Of a stretch of 64,000 bases of DNA, positions 34,694 through 44,238 are shown piece by piece. Source of the DNA: Parvibium lacunae (GTDB lineage: Bacteria; Pseudomonadota; Gammaproteobacteria; Burkholderiales; Burkholderiaceae_D); the NCBI RefSeq assembly GCF_003335215.1, contig NZ_QPGB01000002.1, positions 620,001 through 684,000 of the forward strand, in the 5' to 3' direction. Every line of letters begins with the position of its first letter. Position 1 is the stretch's first letter. A program made the position numbers and the translations under genes. Under the pieces are notes generated by a model that saw nothing but the letters and a program-made list of their open reading frames with translations, was not told the DNA's origin and did not search any database.

Positions 34694-36307
34694 TTACATT
34701 CTAAAAACGCCGAAACTTGTCTCTGCTATCGGTGCGTGAGCACAAGCGGCTAAGCTCATCGCCAAGACTTGGCGGGTATCAGCAGGGTCAATAATGCCAT
34801 CATCCCACAGTCTTGCACTGGCATAATAGCTGTGCGATTGCTCGGCAAACTGCTGGCGAATGGGGGCTTTGAAGTCGGCTTCCTCTTGTGGGCTCATGGC
34901 TTTACCCTGTTTCTGCAAGATCTCCTGACGTACCGTTGCCAAGACACTGGCAGCTTGTTCACCGCCCATTACACTGATTCTGGCATTCGGCCACATCCAG
35001 ACAAAACGCGGGTTGTAGGCGCGCCCACACATCCCATAATTACCCGCGCCAAATGAGCCGCCGATAATCACGGTAATTTTTGGCACTTGCGCACAGGCAA
35101 CCGCATGCACCATCTTGGCACCGTGCTTGGCAATACCTTCATTTTCGTATTTCTTGCCGACCATAAAGCCAGTAATATTTTGCAGAAATATGAGGGGGAT
35201 TTTTCGTTGGCAACATAGCTCAATAAAATGAGCGCCTTTGAGTGCTGATTCGGAAAATAAAATACCGTTATTGCCAATAATGCCTACTGGCATCCCCTCA
35301 ATATGGGCAAAGCCACAGACAAGGGTGGTGCCATAGCGCGCCTTGAATTCATCAAACTCACTGGCATCGACAATCCGTGCGATGACTTCGCGAATATCAA
35401 ATGGCTGCTTGGTATCCGCCGGAATAATGCCGTACAGCTCCTCAGCGGGGTACAGTGGTGAGCGTGGGGCGCGCAGCGACTGCTGGGGAATCGCCTGTGC
35501 CGAACGGTAATGGAGACTCGCTACCGCTTGGCGTGCTAGCGCCAAGGCATGGGTATCATCTTCAGCCAAGTAGTCAACCACCCCAGAGAGGCGGGTGTGT
35601 ACATCGCCCCCTCCCAATGCCTCTGCGGTAACGACCTCGCCGGTTGCCGCATGCACCAGCGGGGGGCCGCCTAAAAATATGGTTCCTTGTTCTTTGACAA
35701 TAATTGACACATCACTCATGGCGGGGACATAGGCACCACCTGCAGTGCAAGAGCCCATCACCACGGCAATCTGTGGAATGCCTTGGGCACTCATATTGGC
35801 CATGTTGAAAAAAATCCGGCCAAAATGTTCTTTATCCGGAAATACCTCGTCTTGCATTGGTAAATTCGCCCCCCCTGAATCCACCAGATACAAACATGGC
35901 AAACGATTTTGAGCAGCAATTTCCTGCGCCCGTAAATGTTTTTTAACCGTTAGGGGATAGTAGCTGCCCCCCTTCACAGTGGCGTCATTGGCGACGATCA
36001 TACAGTCGATACCTGCAATACGTCCGACCCCCCCAACCGTACCGGCACACGGGGCATCATTGCCATAGACGTTATACGCAGCCATGCTGCCAATTTCGAG
36101 GAAAGGTGCGCCAGGGTCCAGCAATTGCATGATTCTGTCGCGCACCAAGAGCTTGCCGCGTGCCAGGTGCTTTTCTCGCGCCACCTGACCGCCGCCTTGG
36201 CTGATTTCCTGAACAATACGCCGCCAGTCCGAAACCTGCGCCATTAGCGCGCTGTAGTTTTCTTGGTAAGCTGCACTGCGTGGATTTATTTGGGTCGTTA
36301 ACTGCAT
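34694..36307 (-). CDS. Methylcrotonyl-CoA carboxylase, carboxyltransferase beta subunit
   Basis: Transfers the carboxyl group from biotin to 3-methylcrotonyl-CoA. Crotonase-like halves with [64 protein letters not shown] and [16 protein letters not shown]. About 537 residues from ATG 36307, chosen because GAGGA lies just upstream; an earlier in-frame ATG at 36337 adds ten residues. Partner of the alpha subunit two genes downstream. Confidence 0.95.
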   Translation of the reverse strand: MQLTTQINPRSAAYQENYSALMAQVSDWRRIVQEISQGGGQVAREKHLARGKLLVRDRIMQLLDPGAPFLEIGSMAAYNVYGNDAPCAGTVGGVGRIAGIDCMIVANDATVKGGSYYPLTVKKHLRAQEIAAQNRLPCLYLVDSGGANLPMQDEVFPDKEHFGRIFFNMANMSAQGIPQIAVVMGSCTAGGAYVPAMSDVSIIVKEQGTIFLGGPPLVHAATGEVVTAEALGGGDVHTRLSGVVDYLAEDDTHALALARQAVASLHYRSAQAIPQQSLRAPRSPLYPAEELYGIIPADTKQPFDIREVIARIVDASEFDEFKARYGTTLVCGFAHIEGMPVGIIGNNGILFSESALKGAHFIELCCQRKIPLIFLQNITGFMVGKKYENEGIAKHGAKMVHAVACAQVPKITVIIGGSFGAGNYGMCGRAYNPRFVWMWPNARISVMGGEQAASVLATVRQEILQKQGKAMSPQEEADFKAPIRQQFAEQSHSYYASARLWDDGIIDPADTRQVLAMSLAACAHAPIAETSFGVFRM

Positions 36308-36352
36308 ACAATCCTCGTAAGAAATAGGGGGCAACAAGCGATCAAAAGCGTC

Positions 36353-37015
36353 TTACCATGACAGTGAATGGCCCAAGTGGTTTTTGTAGCAACCACTATC
36401 TGCGAGGCTTAATCCTGCAATGACTTGACGCAACCCTTGCACACTGTCAGCCACCTCAAGCGTTGCCTGAGGCCCACCCATGTCGGTTTTCACCCAACCA
36501 GGGCAGAGCGCCGCAAACGTGACTGCAGGATAATCAAACGCGGCACTGCGAATGGCCATATTGAGCGCCGCTTTACTGACGCGATACAGCCAATTCGCAC
36601 TACTCTGGGCCTCGGCAATTGAGCCCATGCCGCTGGAAATCGCTATCCATTTACCATGCTGATTCGCTAATTTCGGCGCCAGGCAGGGCAGTAACTGCAT
36701 CATGCCCAGCACATTCGTATGCATGACCAGATCGAACTCTGCCTGCGTCGGCACTGCTGTTGCTGGACCACGACTGAGGATACCGGCCACATAAATCACG
36801 AGATCATATTGCTCACCCGCAAGCACCCATTCCATACTCATAATGCTGCTGGGGAGTGTGACGTCTAATTTCAGTGGCTTTGCCCCAAGGCTTTGTAACT
36901 GCGGTAAGTCGGCCTCACGCCGAGCGGTCGCAGTGACATGCCAACCATCGGCTAAATAGCGTTGCGTTAAACCCAAACCGATTCCCCGGGTAGCGCCGAT
37001 GATCAGTGCTCGCAT
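36353..37015 (-). CDS. Short-chain dehydrogenase/reductase
   Basis: 220-residue Rossmann protein: the cofactor loop GATRGIGLG at residues 7-15, an active-site Ser128 in ISSGMGS and the Y144xxxK148 pair in YRVSKAA. The NAG motif is VAG (YVAGIL). R31-R33 after the second strand suggest NADP preference. Substrate unknown. Between the thiolase and the carboxylase in the liu operon. Confidence 0.88.
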   Translation of the reverse strand: MRALIIGATRGIGLGLTQRYLADGWHVTATARREADLPQLQSLGAKPLKLDVTLPSSIMSMEWVLAGEQYDLVIYVAGILSRGPATAVPTQAEFDLVMHTNVLGMMQLLPCLAPKLANQHGKWIAISSGMGSIAEAQSSANWLYRVSKAALNMAIRSAAFDYPAVTFAALCPGWVKTDMGGPQATLEVADSVQGLRQVIAGLSLADSGCYKNHLGHSLSW

Positions 37016-37041
37016 GCGGTTATCTCTCTTTCTGGTCAGGG

Positions 37042-38244
37042 TTAAGCAGCGGGGAGTAATTCAAGCGCAATGGCGGTTGCCTCACCGCCGCCGATACAGA
37101 GGCTGGCAATGCCGCGCTTCAAACCACGTTGTTGAAGCGCATGAATTAAGGTGACTAAAATACGGGCGCCGCTTGCCCCAATCGGGTGCCCTAAAGCACA
37201 GGCCCCACCCCACACATTGACTTGCTCATCGGCCAGGCCGAAATGTGTTTGCGCCGCCATCGTCACTACCGCGAACGCCTCATTAATCTCATATAAATCA
37301 ACTTCATGCGCAGCCCAACCCGCGCGGGCTAGTACCGCCTGGATAGCCCCAATCGGTGCCGTAGTGAATTTTTCTGGCGCTTGTGCGTAAGTCGCATGAG
37401 CAACTATCCGTGCTAAGCCAACCTGCCCTAATGCACGCGCTTGCGCCGCCGACAATAACCAGAGCGCGGCTGCACCATCAGAGATAGATGAGGCATTGGC
37501 GGCGGTAATCGTGCCATTGGCACGAAAGGCTGGGCGTAACTGCGATACTTTATCGAGCTTTGCACGCCGTGGTCCTTCATCCGTTGCAATCGTTTCAGGG
37601 CCAGCGCCTGGTGGTATCAATGGAATAATTTCTGGCGCAAACCAACCTGACTGAGTGGCGGTTTGCGCCCGTGTGGTGGAGCGTATGGCGAAGTGATCTT
37701 GCTGTGCACGGGTAAAGCCAAATTCATCCGCGCACTGCTCTGCGAACCAGCCCATCAGGTAGCGATTCCCTTGCTCGTCACGCGCATAGGCATCTTCCAA
37801 GCCATCAAAGAATAGATGATCAATCAACTGACTATGCCCTAAACGTAACCCCTGTCTGGCCTTAGGGGTCAGGTAAGGGGCCTGACTCATGCTTTCCATG
37901 CCACCAGCCAGCGCACTGTTTAGGCTCCCTGCACGAATTTGGTCATGCGCCAGAATCACCGCCTGCATCCCAGAACCACACATTTTATTGATCGTGGTGC
38001 AAGCCACATGCTGCCCCAACCCCGCCGCCAAAGCGGCTTGGCGGGCAGGGGCTTGACCAAGGCCCGCCGGCAACACGCAACCCAGCGTTACCTGCTGCAC
38101 TGAGTGAGTCAAGGGTGGCGCGGCCGAGATCATGCCCGCTATTGCCTGCGCGGCGAGCTCTGGCGCACGATACCTTGCCAACTCGCCCTGAAAAGCCCCA
38201 ATCGGGGTGCGCTTGGCAGCGGCAATCCAGACCTCATTTAGCAT
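37042..38244 (-). CDS. Acetyl-CoA acetyltransferase (thiolase)
   Basis: 400 residues. The acyl-carrying cysteine is C89 in TINKMCGSGMQAV, the His is in GGACALGHPIGASG, and the second Cys in SLCIGGGEATAIAL. In this operon it most likely splits acetoacetyl-CoA made from acetoacetate into two acetyl-CoA. The start overlaps the aceK stop by 7 nt. Confidence 0.95.
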   Translation of the reverse strand: MLNEVWIAAAKRTPIGAFQGELARYRAPELAAQAIAGMISAAPPLTHSVQQVTLGCVLPAGLGQAPARQAALAAGLGQHVACTTINKMCGSGMQAVILAHDQIRAGSLNSALAGGMESMSQAPYLTPKARQGLRLGHSQLIDHLFFDGLEDAYARDEQGNRYLMGWFAEQCADEFGFTRAQQDHFAIRSTTRAQTATQSGWFAPEIIPLIPPGAGPETIATDEGPRRAKLDKVSQLRPAFRANGTITAANASSISDGAAALWLLSAAQARALGQVGLARIVAHATYAQAPEKFTTAPIGAIQAVLARAGWAAHEVDLYEINEAFAVVTMAAQTHFGLADEQVNVWGGACALGHPIGASGARILVTLIHALQQRGLKRGIASLCIGGGEATAIALELLPAA

Positions 38245-40001
38245 AGTGGCTCCTGATTAACGGGCTGCGCAAATTGATGTTTGAAGCGCAACTCGCGCGG
38301 ATAGGGAAAAATGTTCGGCATGTGTCCTTGCAAAATCGCGCGCTGGCGGGCAGTCCAGTAATCGGCATCTAATAAATCAGCATGATGGCGCATAAAGAGA
38401 CGACGAATCTTCGGGTCACCGAGCAGGAAGGCTGCAAACTCTTCCGGGAAAATATCGTTTGGCCCAACCGCGTACCAGGGCTCGCTGGCCATTTCAGCCT
38501 CTGGGTTTGGCGCTGGGGGGATGCGACGAAATTGGCACTCAGTCATGTACTGGATCTCGTCATAGTCATAAAAGACGACCCGTTCTAATGGTGTGACGCC
38601 AAAGTTTTTCCACAACATATCGCCCGGAAAAATATTAGCGGCGGCCAGTTCTTTGATCGCTAAGCCGTATTCCAATACGGCACGCTCACGTTCTTGCTCG
38701 TTTGCATGCTGCAGGTAAAGATTGAGCGGTACCATGCGCCGTTCGATATAGACATGGGCTAAATGAACCGCATCACCCTCCACCGTGACGGTACCCGGCA
38801 CATCGCGTAAAAGCTCCTCGATCAGCGCTGGCGCAAAACGCTCACGCGGCAGGGCCACATGCGAGTATTCCCAAGTATCAGCCATCCGACCAACGCGGTC
38901 GTGTTGCTTAACGAGTTGATATTTCCCTTTGATGTGTGCCGTGCTGACGTCTTTACGTCGTTGTACCCCCTCTTTGATCAATTTAAATACATAGGGGTAA
39001 GAAGGGAGGGTGAATACCGCCATCACCAGACCACGGATGCCGGGAGCGGTCATAAACTGATCTGTGGAGTGGCGGAGGTGATAGAGCAAATCGCGGTAAA
39101 AGAGGCTCTTACCATGCTTTTGTAAACCCAGCATCGAATAGAGCTCTGCCTTGGGCTTGGTTGGCAGCAGTTGCTGTAAAAATTCAACATAAGCACTCGG
39201 CACTTGCATATCCACTAAAAAATAGGCCCGTGCGAAACTGAATAAACGCGCTAACTGTTCGGACTCCATCAGGAGCGTATCGATATATATTTGGCCGCGC
39301 TGATCGCACAAGAGCGGCACTGCAAACGGCCACACTTGATGACCATTCACAAAACGGCCAATCAGGTATGCGCCTTTGTTCCGAAAAAAGAGGCTGGATA
39401 AGACTTGTAACTGGCAATCTTGATCCAGATGAAACGGTCGAGGTAAATAGTACCTGGCCGCCTTAATCAGGCGTTGAATATCGCGCTCGACATCGACAAA
39501 GGGGCAAGCCAGCCCGCAATCAATCAGTAACTGCCGTAGGGTGCGACGCCATCCCTGCGTCAGCGGGTAGTAACTCCTATAAGCCGGTGGCTCAGCGTCC
39601 AAGTGTTCAGTCGATACGGCAGGCCGGACAAAGATGTAGTCATTATTAAAATAATTACGGTGCAAAATCCGGCAGGTCACCGAATTAAAAAACGTTTCCG
39701 CACACTCTGGCTGCTTATGGGCTTGCAATAACCCGACATAGTGCTGCTTGACATCTTGCCAATCTGCGTCATCCAACTGTTCGGCATTAAAGTCCGCAAG
39801 GATGTTTGCCACCGCTTCTTGTACCCGCAGATCATAGTAAGCAATCCGTTCACTCGATAGTCGCCGTAGCCCAACCCAGTCGCCAGCCTCAAAGCGCGCC
39901 TTGGCGAGCTGCGCTGCGTAACGGAATAGGCCGTAGTGACGATCAAAGCCCGCGAGTATGGCGCGGGCGATTTGGTGGGTAAAGGAATGCCGGCTGGTCA
40001 T
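38238..40001 (-). CDS. aceK: Isocitrate dehydrogenase kinase/phosphatase
   Basis: Bifunctional enzyme that phosphorylates and inactivates isocitrate dehydrogenase, pushing isocitrate into the glyoxylate bypass, and reverses this. ATP-binding and kinase residues are in the central-to-C-terminal part: GLVMAVFTLPSYPYVFKLIKE, KNFGVTPLERVVFYDYDEIQYM. About 587 residues from ATG 40001 (MTSRHSFTHQIARAIL); an in-frame start at 40049 would overlap the upstream gene. I recall aceK near liu genes in other betaproteobacteria. Confidence 0.96.
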   Translation of the reverse strand: MTSRHSFTHQIARAILAGFDRHYGLFRYAAQLAKARFEAGDWVGLRRLSSERIAYYDLRVQEAVANILADFNAEQLDDADWQDVKQHYVGLLQAHKQPECAETFFNSVTCRILHRNYFNNDYIFVRPAVSTEHLDAEPPAYRSYYPLTQGWRRTLRQLLIDCGLACPFVDVERDIQRLIKAARYYLPRPFHLDQDCQLQVLSSLFFRNKGAYLIGRFVNGHQVWPFAVPLLCDQRGQIYIDTLLMESEQLARLFSFARAYFLVDMQVPSAYVEFLQQLLPTKPKAELYSMLGLQKHGKSLFYRDLLYHLRHSTDQFMTAPGIRGLVMAVFTLPSYPYVFKLIKEGVQRRKDVSTAHIKGKYQLVKQHDRVGRMADTWEYSHVALPRERFAPALIEELLRDVPGTVTVEGDAVHLAHVYIERRMVPLNLYLQHANEQERERAVLEYGLAIKELAAANIFPGDMLWKNFGVTPLERVVFYDYDEIQYMTECQFRRIPPAPNPEAEMASEPWYAVGPNDIFPEEFAAFLLGDPKIRRLFMRHHADLLDADYWTARQRAILQGHMPNIFPYPRELRFKHQFAQPVNQEPLC

Positions 40002-40017
40002 CAGGGGTGGATTTCGC

Positions 40018-41214
40018 TTAGCGGGTTTCCGCAAACAGCTCGCGGCCAATCAGCATGCGACGAATCTCGCTCGTGCCAGCCCCAATTTCATATAGCTTGG
40101 CATCACGCCACAAACGCCCTGTCGGGTATTCGTTAATATACCCATTACCGCCCAAAATCTGGATGGCTTCACCGGCCATCCAAGTGGCCTTTTCAGCAGC
40201 ATAGAGAATTGCGCCAGCACAGTCCTTTCGCAAACGCCGTAATACCGCTGGCTGACCGCTACTGGCCGCCTTATCGCAAGCCTTGCCAACCTGATAGACA
40301 TACGCACTACAGGCCATTTGGGTTGTATACATATCGGCCAATTTTCCCTGGATCAATTGAAATTCGCCTATCGCTTGCCCAAACTGCTCGCGGCTGTGTA
40401 CATACGGTAGCACCACATCCATACAGGCCGCCATAATGCCCAGCGGGCCTGCAGAGAGAACGGCCCGCTCGAAATCGAGGCCAGACATCAGTACCCGCAC
40501 GCCACCCCCGACTTCACCCAAGACATTTTCTAACGGTACTCGGCAATCTTGGAACACCAATTCACCGGTGTGCGAACCTCGCATCCCTAATTTATCGAGC
40601 TTTTGCGCGACACTAAAGCCTGGGAAGCTTTTCTCAATGATGAAGGCAGTAATACCCTGGGCCCCTGCACTAGGGTCGGTTTTGGCATAAACAATCAACA
40701 CATCAGCATCCGGGCCGTTGGTGATCCACATTTTGCTGCCATTGAGTAGGTAATGATCGGCTTTTTTATCCGCCCGTAACCGCATCGAAACGACATCCGA
40801 TCCGGCATTTGGCTCACTCATCGCCAACGCGCCAATATGTTCCCCACTGATCAGTTTTGGTAGATAGCGGGTTTTCTGACTCGCACTACCGTTGCGGCGC
40901 AATTGGTTCACACATAAATTCGAATGTGCGCCGTATGACAAGCCAACCGCGGCAGAAGCACGAGAAATTTCTTCTAGGGCGATCATATGGGCCAAATACC
41001 CTAAACCCGTACCCCCCCATTCTTCCTCTACGGTAATTCCCAGTAACCCCAACGCCCCTAATTTGGGCCATAAGTCCATTGGAAATTGATCGGTATGATC
41101 TATCTGCGCAGCTCGGGGAGCAATTTCTTCCTGGGCGAATTGGCGCACACTGTCGCGCAACATCACGAGTGTCTCATCCCATTCGAAATCGAGCCCGGGT
41201 AACGGCATAGACAT
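40018..41214 (-). CDS. Isovaleryl-CoA dehydrogenase
   Basis: FAD acyl-CoA dehydrogenase for isovaleryl-CoA to 3-methylcrotonyl-CoA, first gene of the operon (liuA/ivd). Recognisable parts: [62 protein letters not shown], the flavin segment [17 protein letters not shown], and the C-terminal [40 protein letters not shown]. 398 residues. AGGAG lies 5 nt upstream, preceded by a perfect hairpin. Confidence 0.95.
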   Translation of the reverse strand: MSMPLPGLDFEWDETLVMLRDSVRQFAQEEIAPRAAQIDHTDQFPMDLWPKLGALGLLGITVEEEWGGTGLGYLAHMIALEEISRASAAVGLSYGAHSNLCVNQLRRNGSASQKTRYLPKLISGEHIGALAMSEPNAGSDVVSMRLRADKKADHYLLNGSKMWITNGPDADVLIVYAKTDPSAGAQGITAFIIEKSFPGFSVAQKLDKLGMRGSHTGELVFQDCRVPLENVLGEVGGGVRVLMSGLDFERAVLSAGPLGIMAACMDVVLPYVHSREQFGQAIGEFQLIQGKLADMYTTQMACSAYVYQVGKACDKAASSGQPAVLRRLRKDCAGAILYAAEKATWMAGEAIQILGGNGYINEYPTGRLWRDAKLYEIGAGTSEIRRMLIGRELFAETR

Positions 41215-41230
41215 AATTTTCTCCTCTATT

Positions 41231-41248
41231 GGCGATCTAAGGATCGCC
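41231..41248 (-). promoter_or_regulatory. Perfect hairpin just before the ivd ribosome-binding site
   Basis: On the minus strand GGCGATC (41248-41242), loop CTTA, GATCGCC (41237-41231). It ends about 7 nt before the AGGAG of isovaleryl-CoA dehydrogenase. A leader stem this close can protect the mRNA 5' end or tune initiation. Confidence 0.45.
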
Positions 41249-41342
41249 TGATGCAGCGCGATTTAACAATATCCCAGATTACACGGGCTCTACAGCATGG
41301 CGAAATAAGTCACAGAAAAGGGGATTGCTTAACAGCTCTTTA

Positions 41343-41371
41343 AGTTTACGTTTGCGTAAACGTAAAGTCAA
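41343..41371 (-). promoter_or_regulatory. liu operon promoter with LiuR operator in the spacer
   Basis: Minus strand: -35 TTGACT (41371-41366), a 17-bp spacer, -10 TAAACT (41348-41343). The palindrome TTTACGTTTGC/GTAAACGTAAA (plus strand 41345-41366), with inner TTTACG-TTTG-CGTAAA, fills the spacer. MerR-family regulators bind between -35 and -10, and the sequence agrees with the LiuR-type ACGTAAA-containing palindromes I recall from comparative genomics. It lies 130 bp before ivd and 14 bp after the liuR stop. Confidence 0.75.
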
Positions 41372-41384
41372 CATCAATGGTAAC

Positions 41385-41891
41385 TTATCGACGCTTTTGT
41401 CGTTGCGACAGAAGACGTTCGCATTCCGCTTGCATCGTTTGTATCTCACTTAAGGTTGCTTGTAGATCACTGAGCTGTGCACTCAACGCTTGCGCCTGCT
41501 GTTGCAGCACAACCTGCAAACGTTTTAATTGCGGCAAGGTATCTTTAGGCGACTCATACATGTCAATGAGTTCGCGAATTTGCCCCAACGACAACCCCAA
41601 CCGCTTGCCACGCAGCGTTAATTTCAAACGCGCCCGATCGCGGACGCTGTAGAGCCGTCGCGTGCCCTCTCGCTGCGGCGCAACAATGCCGTGGTCTTCA
41701 TAAAAACGCAGGGCACGCGGGGTCAGGTCAAATTCAGCGGCTAGTTGGGAGATGCTGAAAATACTGGATTGCTCGTGTGTCTCAGCGCCGACTGTGTGTG
41801 CGCCTTGTTTAGTTTTACGTGTTGGAGGTATGCTCGCCGAAGTCGGCTTTTTACGGCGTGCGCTGGGGTTGAATGCGGTCATTATCGACAC
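41385..41891 (-). CDS. liuR: MerR-family transcriptional regulator LiuR
   Basis: 168 residues. The N-terminal ~45 residues are a basic, non-conserved extension. The winged HTH is FSISQLAAEFDLTPRALRFYEDHGIVAPQREGTRRLYSVRDRARL, followed by a long dimerisation coiled coil (LPQLKRLQVVLQQQAQALSAQLSDLQATLSEIQTMQ). It lies directly upstream of the operon whose promoter carries the matching palindrome. ATG 41891 or 41882 could be the start. No effector-binding domain beyond the coil. Confidence 0.9.
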   Translation of the reverse strand: MSIMTAFNPSARRKKPTSASIPPTRKTKQGAHTVGAETHEQSSIFSISQLAAEFDLTPRALRFYEDHGIVAPQREGTRRLYSVRDRARLKLTLRGKRLGLSLGQIRELIDMYESPKDTLPQLKRLQVVLQQQAQALSAQLSDLQATLSEIQTMQAECERLLSQRQKRR

Positions 41892-42003
41892 TTTCTATCA
41901 ACAAGAAGTCAGTCAACGTATATTATGTTTGAAGCCCTTGTTAATGCAACAGTACTCGACTGCGATGAATCCACTCTTGGCAATTCCTGAGACTATCCCC
42001 GAG

Positions 42004-43047
42004 ATGAGTGATCGGGCTTTACATTATCCTGATATCGCCCCGCCCAGCTCGGGCGAGTGGAGCGCCATTGCGCCAGGATTCTATTGGCTCAGAATGCCGT
42101 TACCGTTTGCTTTAAACCACATTAATTTATGGCTGATTCGTGATCACTACGACGGGCGAGAGGGTTACACCCTGATTGATACCGGCATTCATGATGCAAC
42201 GACTCAACAATGCTGGGAAGGATTGATTGCGCAACGCTTAGAGGGACTCCCAATCATTCGGGTTATTTGTACTCACCTCCACCCTGATCATATCGGTCTC
42301 GCGGCTTGGTTGTGTGAGCGATTTAATTGTCCCCTATGGATGAGTGCCAGTGAGTATGGACTGGGCAGGCTGCTGTCGCTGGGCGTACCGGGCACCGATA
42401 CAGCAAGCCTTTGCCAACATTTTGCCCGTCATGGTATGCAAGCACCCGCCAGGCAAGCTGAGCTGCAGGCGCGTGGCGAACACTTTCAGCGCTATGTCCC
42501 GACCCTACCAACTAGCTATATTCGGATTGAGGCTGGGCAGCGCCTGGTAATCGGCGGACATCATTGGCGTGTGCTGATTGGACGCGGTCACTCGCCAGAG
42601 CATGTCAGCCTCTATTGCGAGGACTTGGCGCTGTTAATTGCAGGAGATATGTTGCTTCCTCGAATTTCTACCAATCTCAGTGTCTTTGCACTGGAACCAG
42701 AAGCCAATCCAATCCCTCAATTTCTCGATTCCATCGCCCATTACTCCGAGCTACCCGCGACAACACTGGTGTTACCCGCACATGGATTACCGTTTCAAGG
42801 AATGCATACACGGATTGAACAACTCAAGATCCATCATGCCTTACGATTACGCGAAGTACTGGCCGAGTGCGCCACGCCGCAATCGGCATACAGCATTACG
42901 GCAAGTATGTTTAAGCGCCCACTGGATGCACATCAACTCACTTTTGCGATTGGCGAGGCGCTCGCTCACCTGCACTGTTTGTGGCAACTCGGCGCCTTAA
43001 GGCGCGAGCAAGATCAGCACGGTCAGATACGCTTTGTCTGTCAATAA
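42004..43047 (+). CDS. MBL-fold metallo-hydrolase
   Basis: Metallo-beta-lactamase-fold hydrolase with the metal-binding HLHPDHIG, a downstream GRGHSPEHVSLY and LIAGDMLLPR, and PAHGLPF. About 347 residues from ATG 42004 (MSDRALHYPDIAPPSSGEW), chosen because RMPLPFALNHINLWLIRD begins soon after, as in relatives. ATGs at 41944 and 41965 are in frame. It is transcribed away from liuR and is often part of the LiuR regulon, where it may act on a CoA or glutathione thioester. Substrate unknown. Confidence 0.82.
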   Translation: MSDRALHYPDIAPPSSGEWSAIAPGFYWLRMPLPFALNHINLWLIRDHYDGREGYTLIDTGIHDATTQQCWEGLIAQRLEGLPIIRVICTHLHPDHIGLAAWLCERFNCPLWMSASEYGLGRLLSLGVPGTDTASLCQHFARHGMQAPARQAELQARGEHFQRYVPTLPTSYIRIEAGQRLVIGGHHWRVLIGRGHSPEHVSLYCEDLALLIAGDMLLPRISTNLSVFALEPEANPIPQFLDSIAHYSELPATTLVLPAHGLPFQGMHTRIEQLKIHHALRLREVLAECATPQSAYSITASMFKRPLDAHQLTFAIGEALAHLHCLWQLGALRREQDQHGQIRFVCQ

Positions 43048-43089
43048 CGGTCCCAACGGCAACAAGCCCTCTGCCACGTTGAAACAGGG

Positions 43090-44238
43090 CTAACTCTGAA
43101 TCAATTTCCGATGCCGATGGATGCTCATCAAAATGCCAGCCCCCAAGCCCAGCGTCACAAACGCGGTTCCACCATAACTGATAAGGGGTAGTGGCACCCC
43201 AACAACTGGCAAAATGCCGCTCACCATCCCCATGTTGACAAAGGCATAGGCAAAGAAAATCAATGCGATGGCGCCCGCTAGTAAGCGGGTAAAGAGTGTC
43301 GGCGCACTGGCGGCAATCATCAATGCCCGCGCCACGAACATGGTGTAAAAGAGAAGTAATAGCAAGCAGCCCACCAAGCCAAGCTCTTCGGCATAGACCG
43401 CAAAGATAAAGTCAGTCGTGCGCTCAGGAATGAACTCCAAGTGGGTTTGCGTACCTTTCATCAGCCCTTTTCCGGCCATGCCGCCCGAGCCTACCGCAAT
43501 GGTCGATTGAATCGTATGAAACCCTTTGCCACGAGGATCCGTCGTTGGGTCCAAGAGCGTACAGACCCGGTGTTTCTGATAATCGTGCAAAACATACCAG
43601 GCCACATCAGGCTGACAGATTTTTTCTTTACTAACGATCAGGGCGGTAATCCCAATCGCCATGCCGAGTACTACCACGACGATTAAGCGCCAACTTAACC
43701 CGGCAAAATAAATCACGGCAAGGCCAGCCGCAGCAACCAACAATGCGGTGCCTAAATCGGGCTGTTTGGCAATTAACGCGGTAGGAACCAACAAAATGAC
43801 AGCAGCAATGATGAAATCCCACCAATGCGTCATGGATTCGCGCTTATGAAAATACCAAGCCAACATCAAGGGCATCGCAATTTTCATGATCTCGGAAGGT
43901 TGGATGCGGGTGACCCCAATATGCAACCAGCGCCGTGCGCCCTTGGAAATGTCGCCAAACAGCGCAACAGCAATCAGCAGCAGCAAGCCGATTAAGTAAA
44001 TCGGTACGGCAGAACGCATCAACATAATGGGGGTGACATTCGCCACGACCCACATAACCGCAACGGCGATCAATAAGTTTCTTAAAACGTCGGCATAGCG
44101 CCCAGGAAAATCATAGGAAGCAGAATATTGAATGATTAATCCCGCGCCCGCAATAAGAGCAAGGCAGGTTAGCAAAGGCAAATCAAATACATTGATATAG
44201 GGCATGACCCGTTGCCAGATTGGTAGTTTAGTCACCAC
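43090..44238 (-). CDS. rodA: Rod-shape peptidoglycan glycosyltransferase RodA
   Basis: SEDS-family polymerase, 382 residues and about ten membrane helices. The conserved [30 protein letters not shown] and the C-terminal [28 protein letters not shown]-type segment ([18 protein letters not shown]) are present. Works with PBP2 (mrdA). Overlaps the mrdA stop by 11 nt. Last gene of the mreBCD-mrdA-rodA operon. Confidence 0.96.
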   Translation of the reverse strand: [382 protein letters not shown]

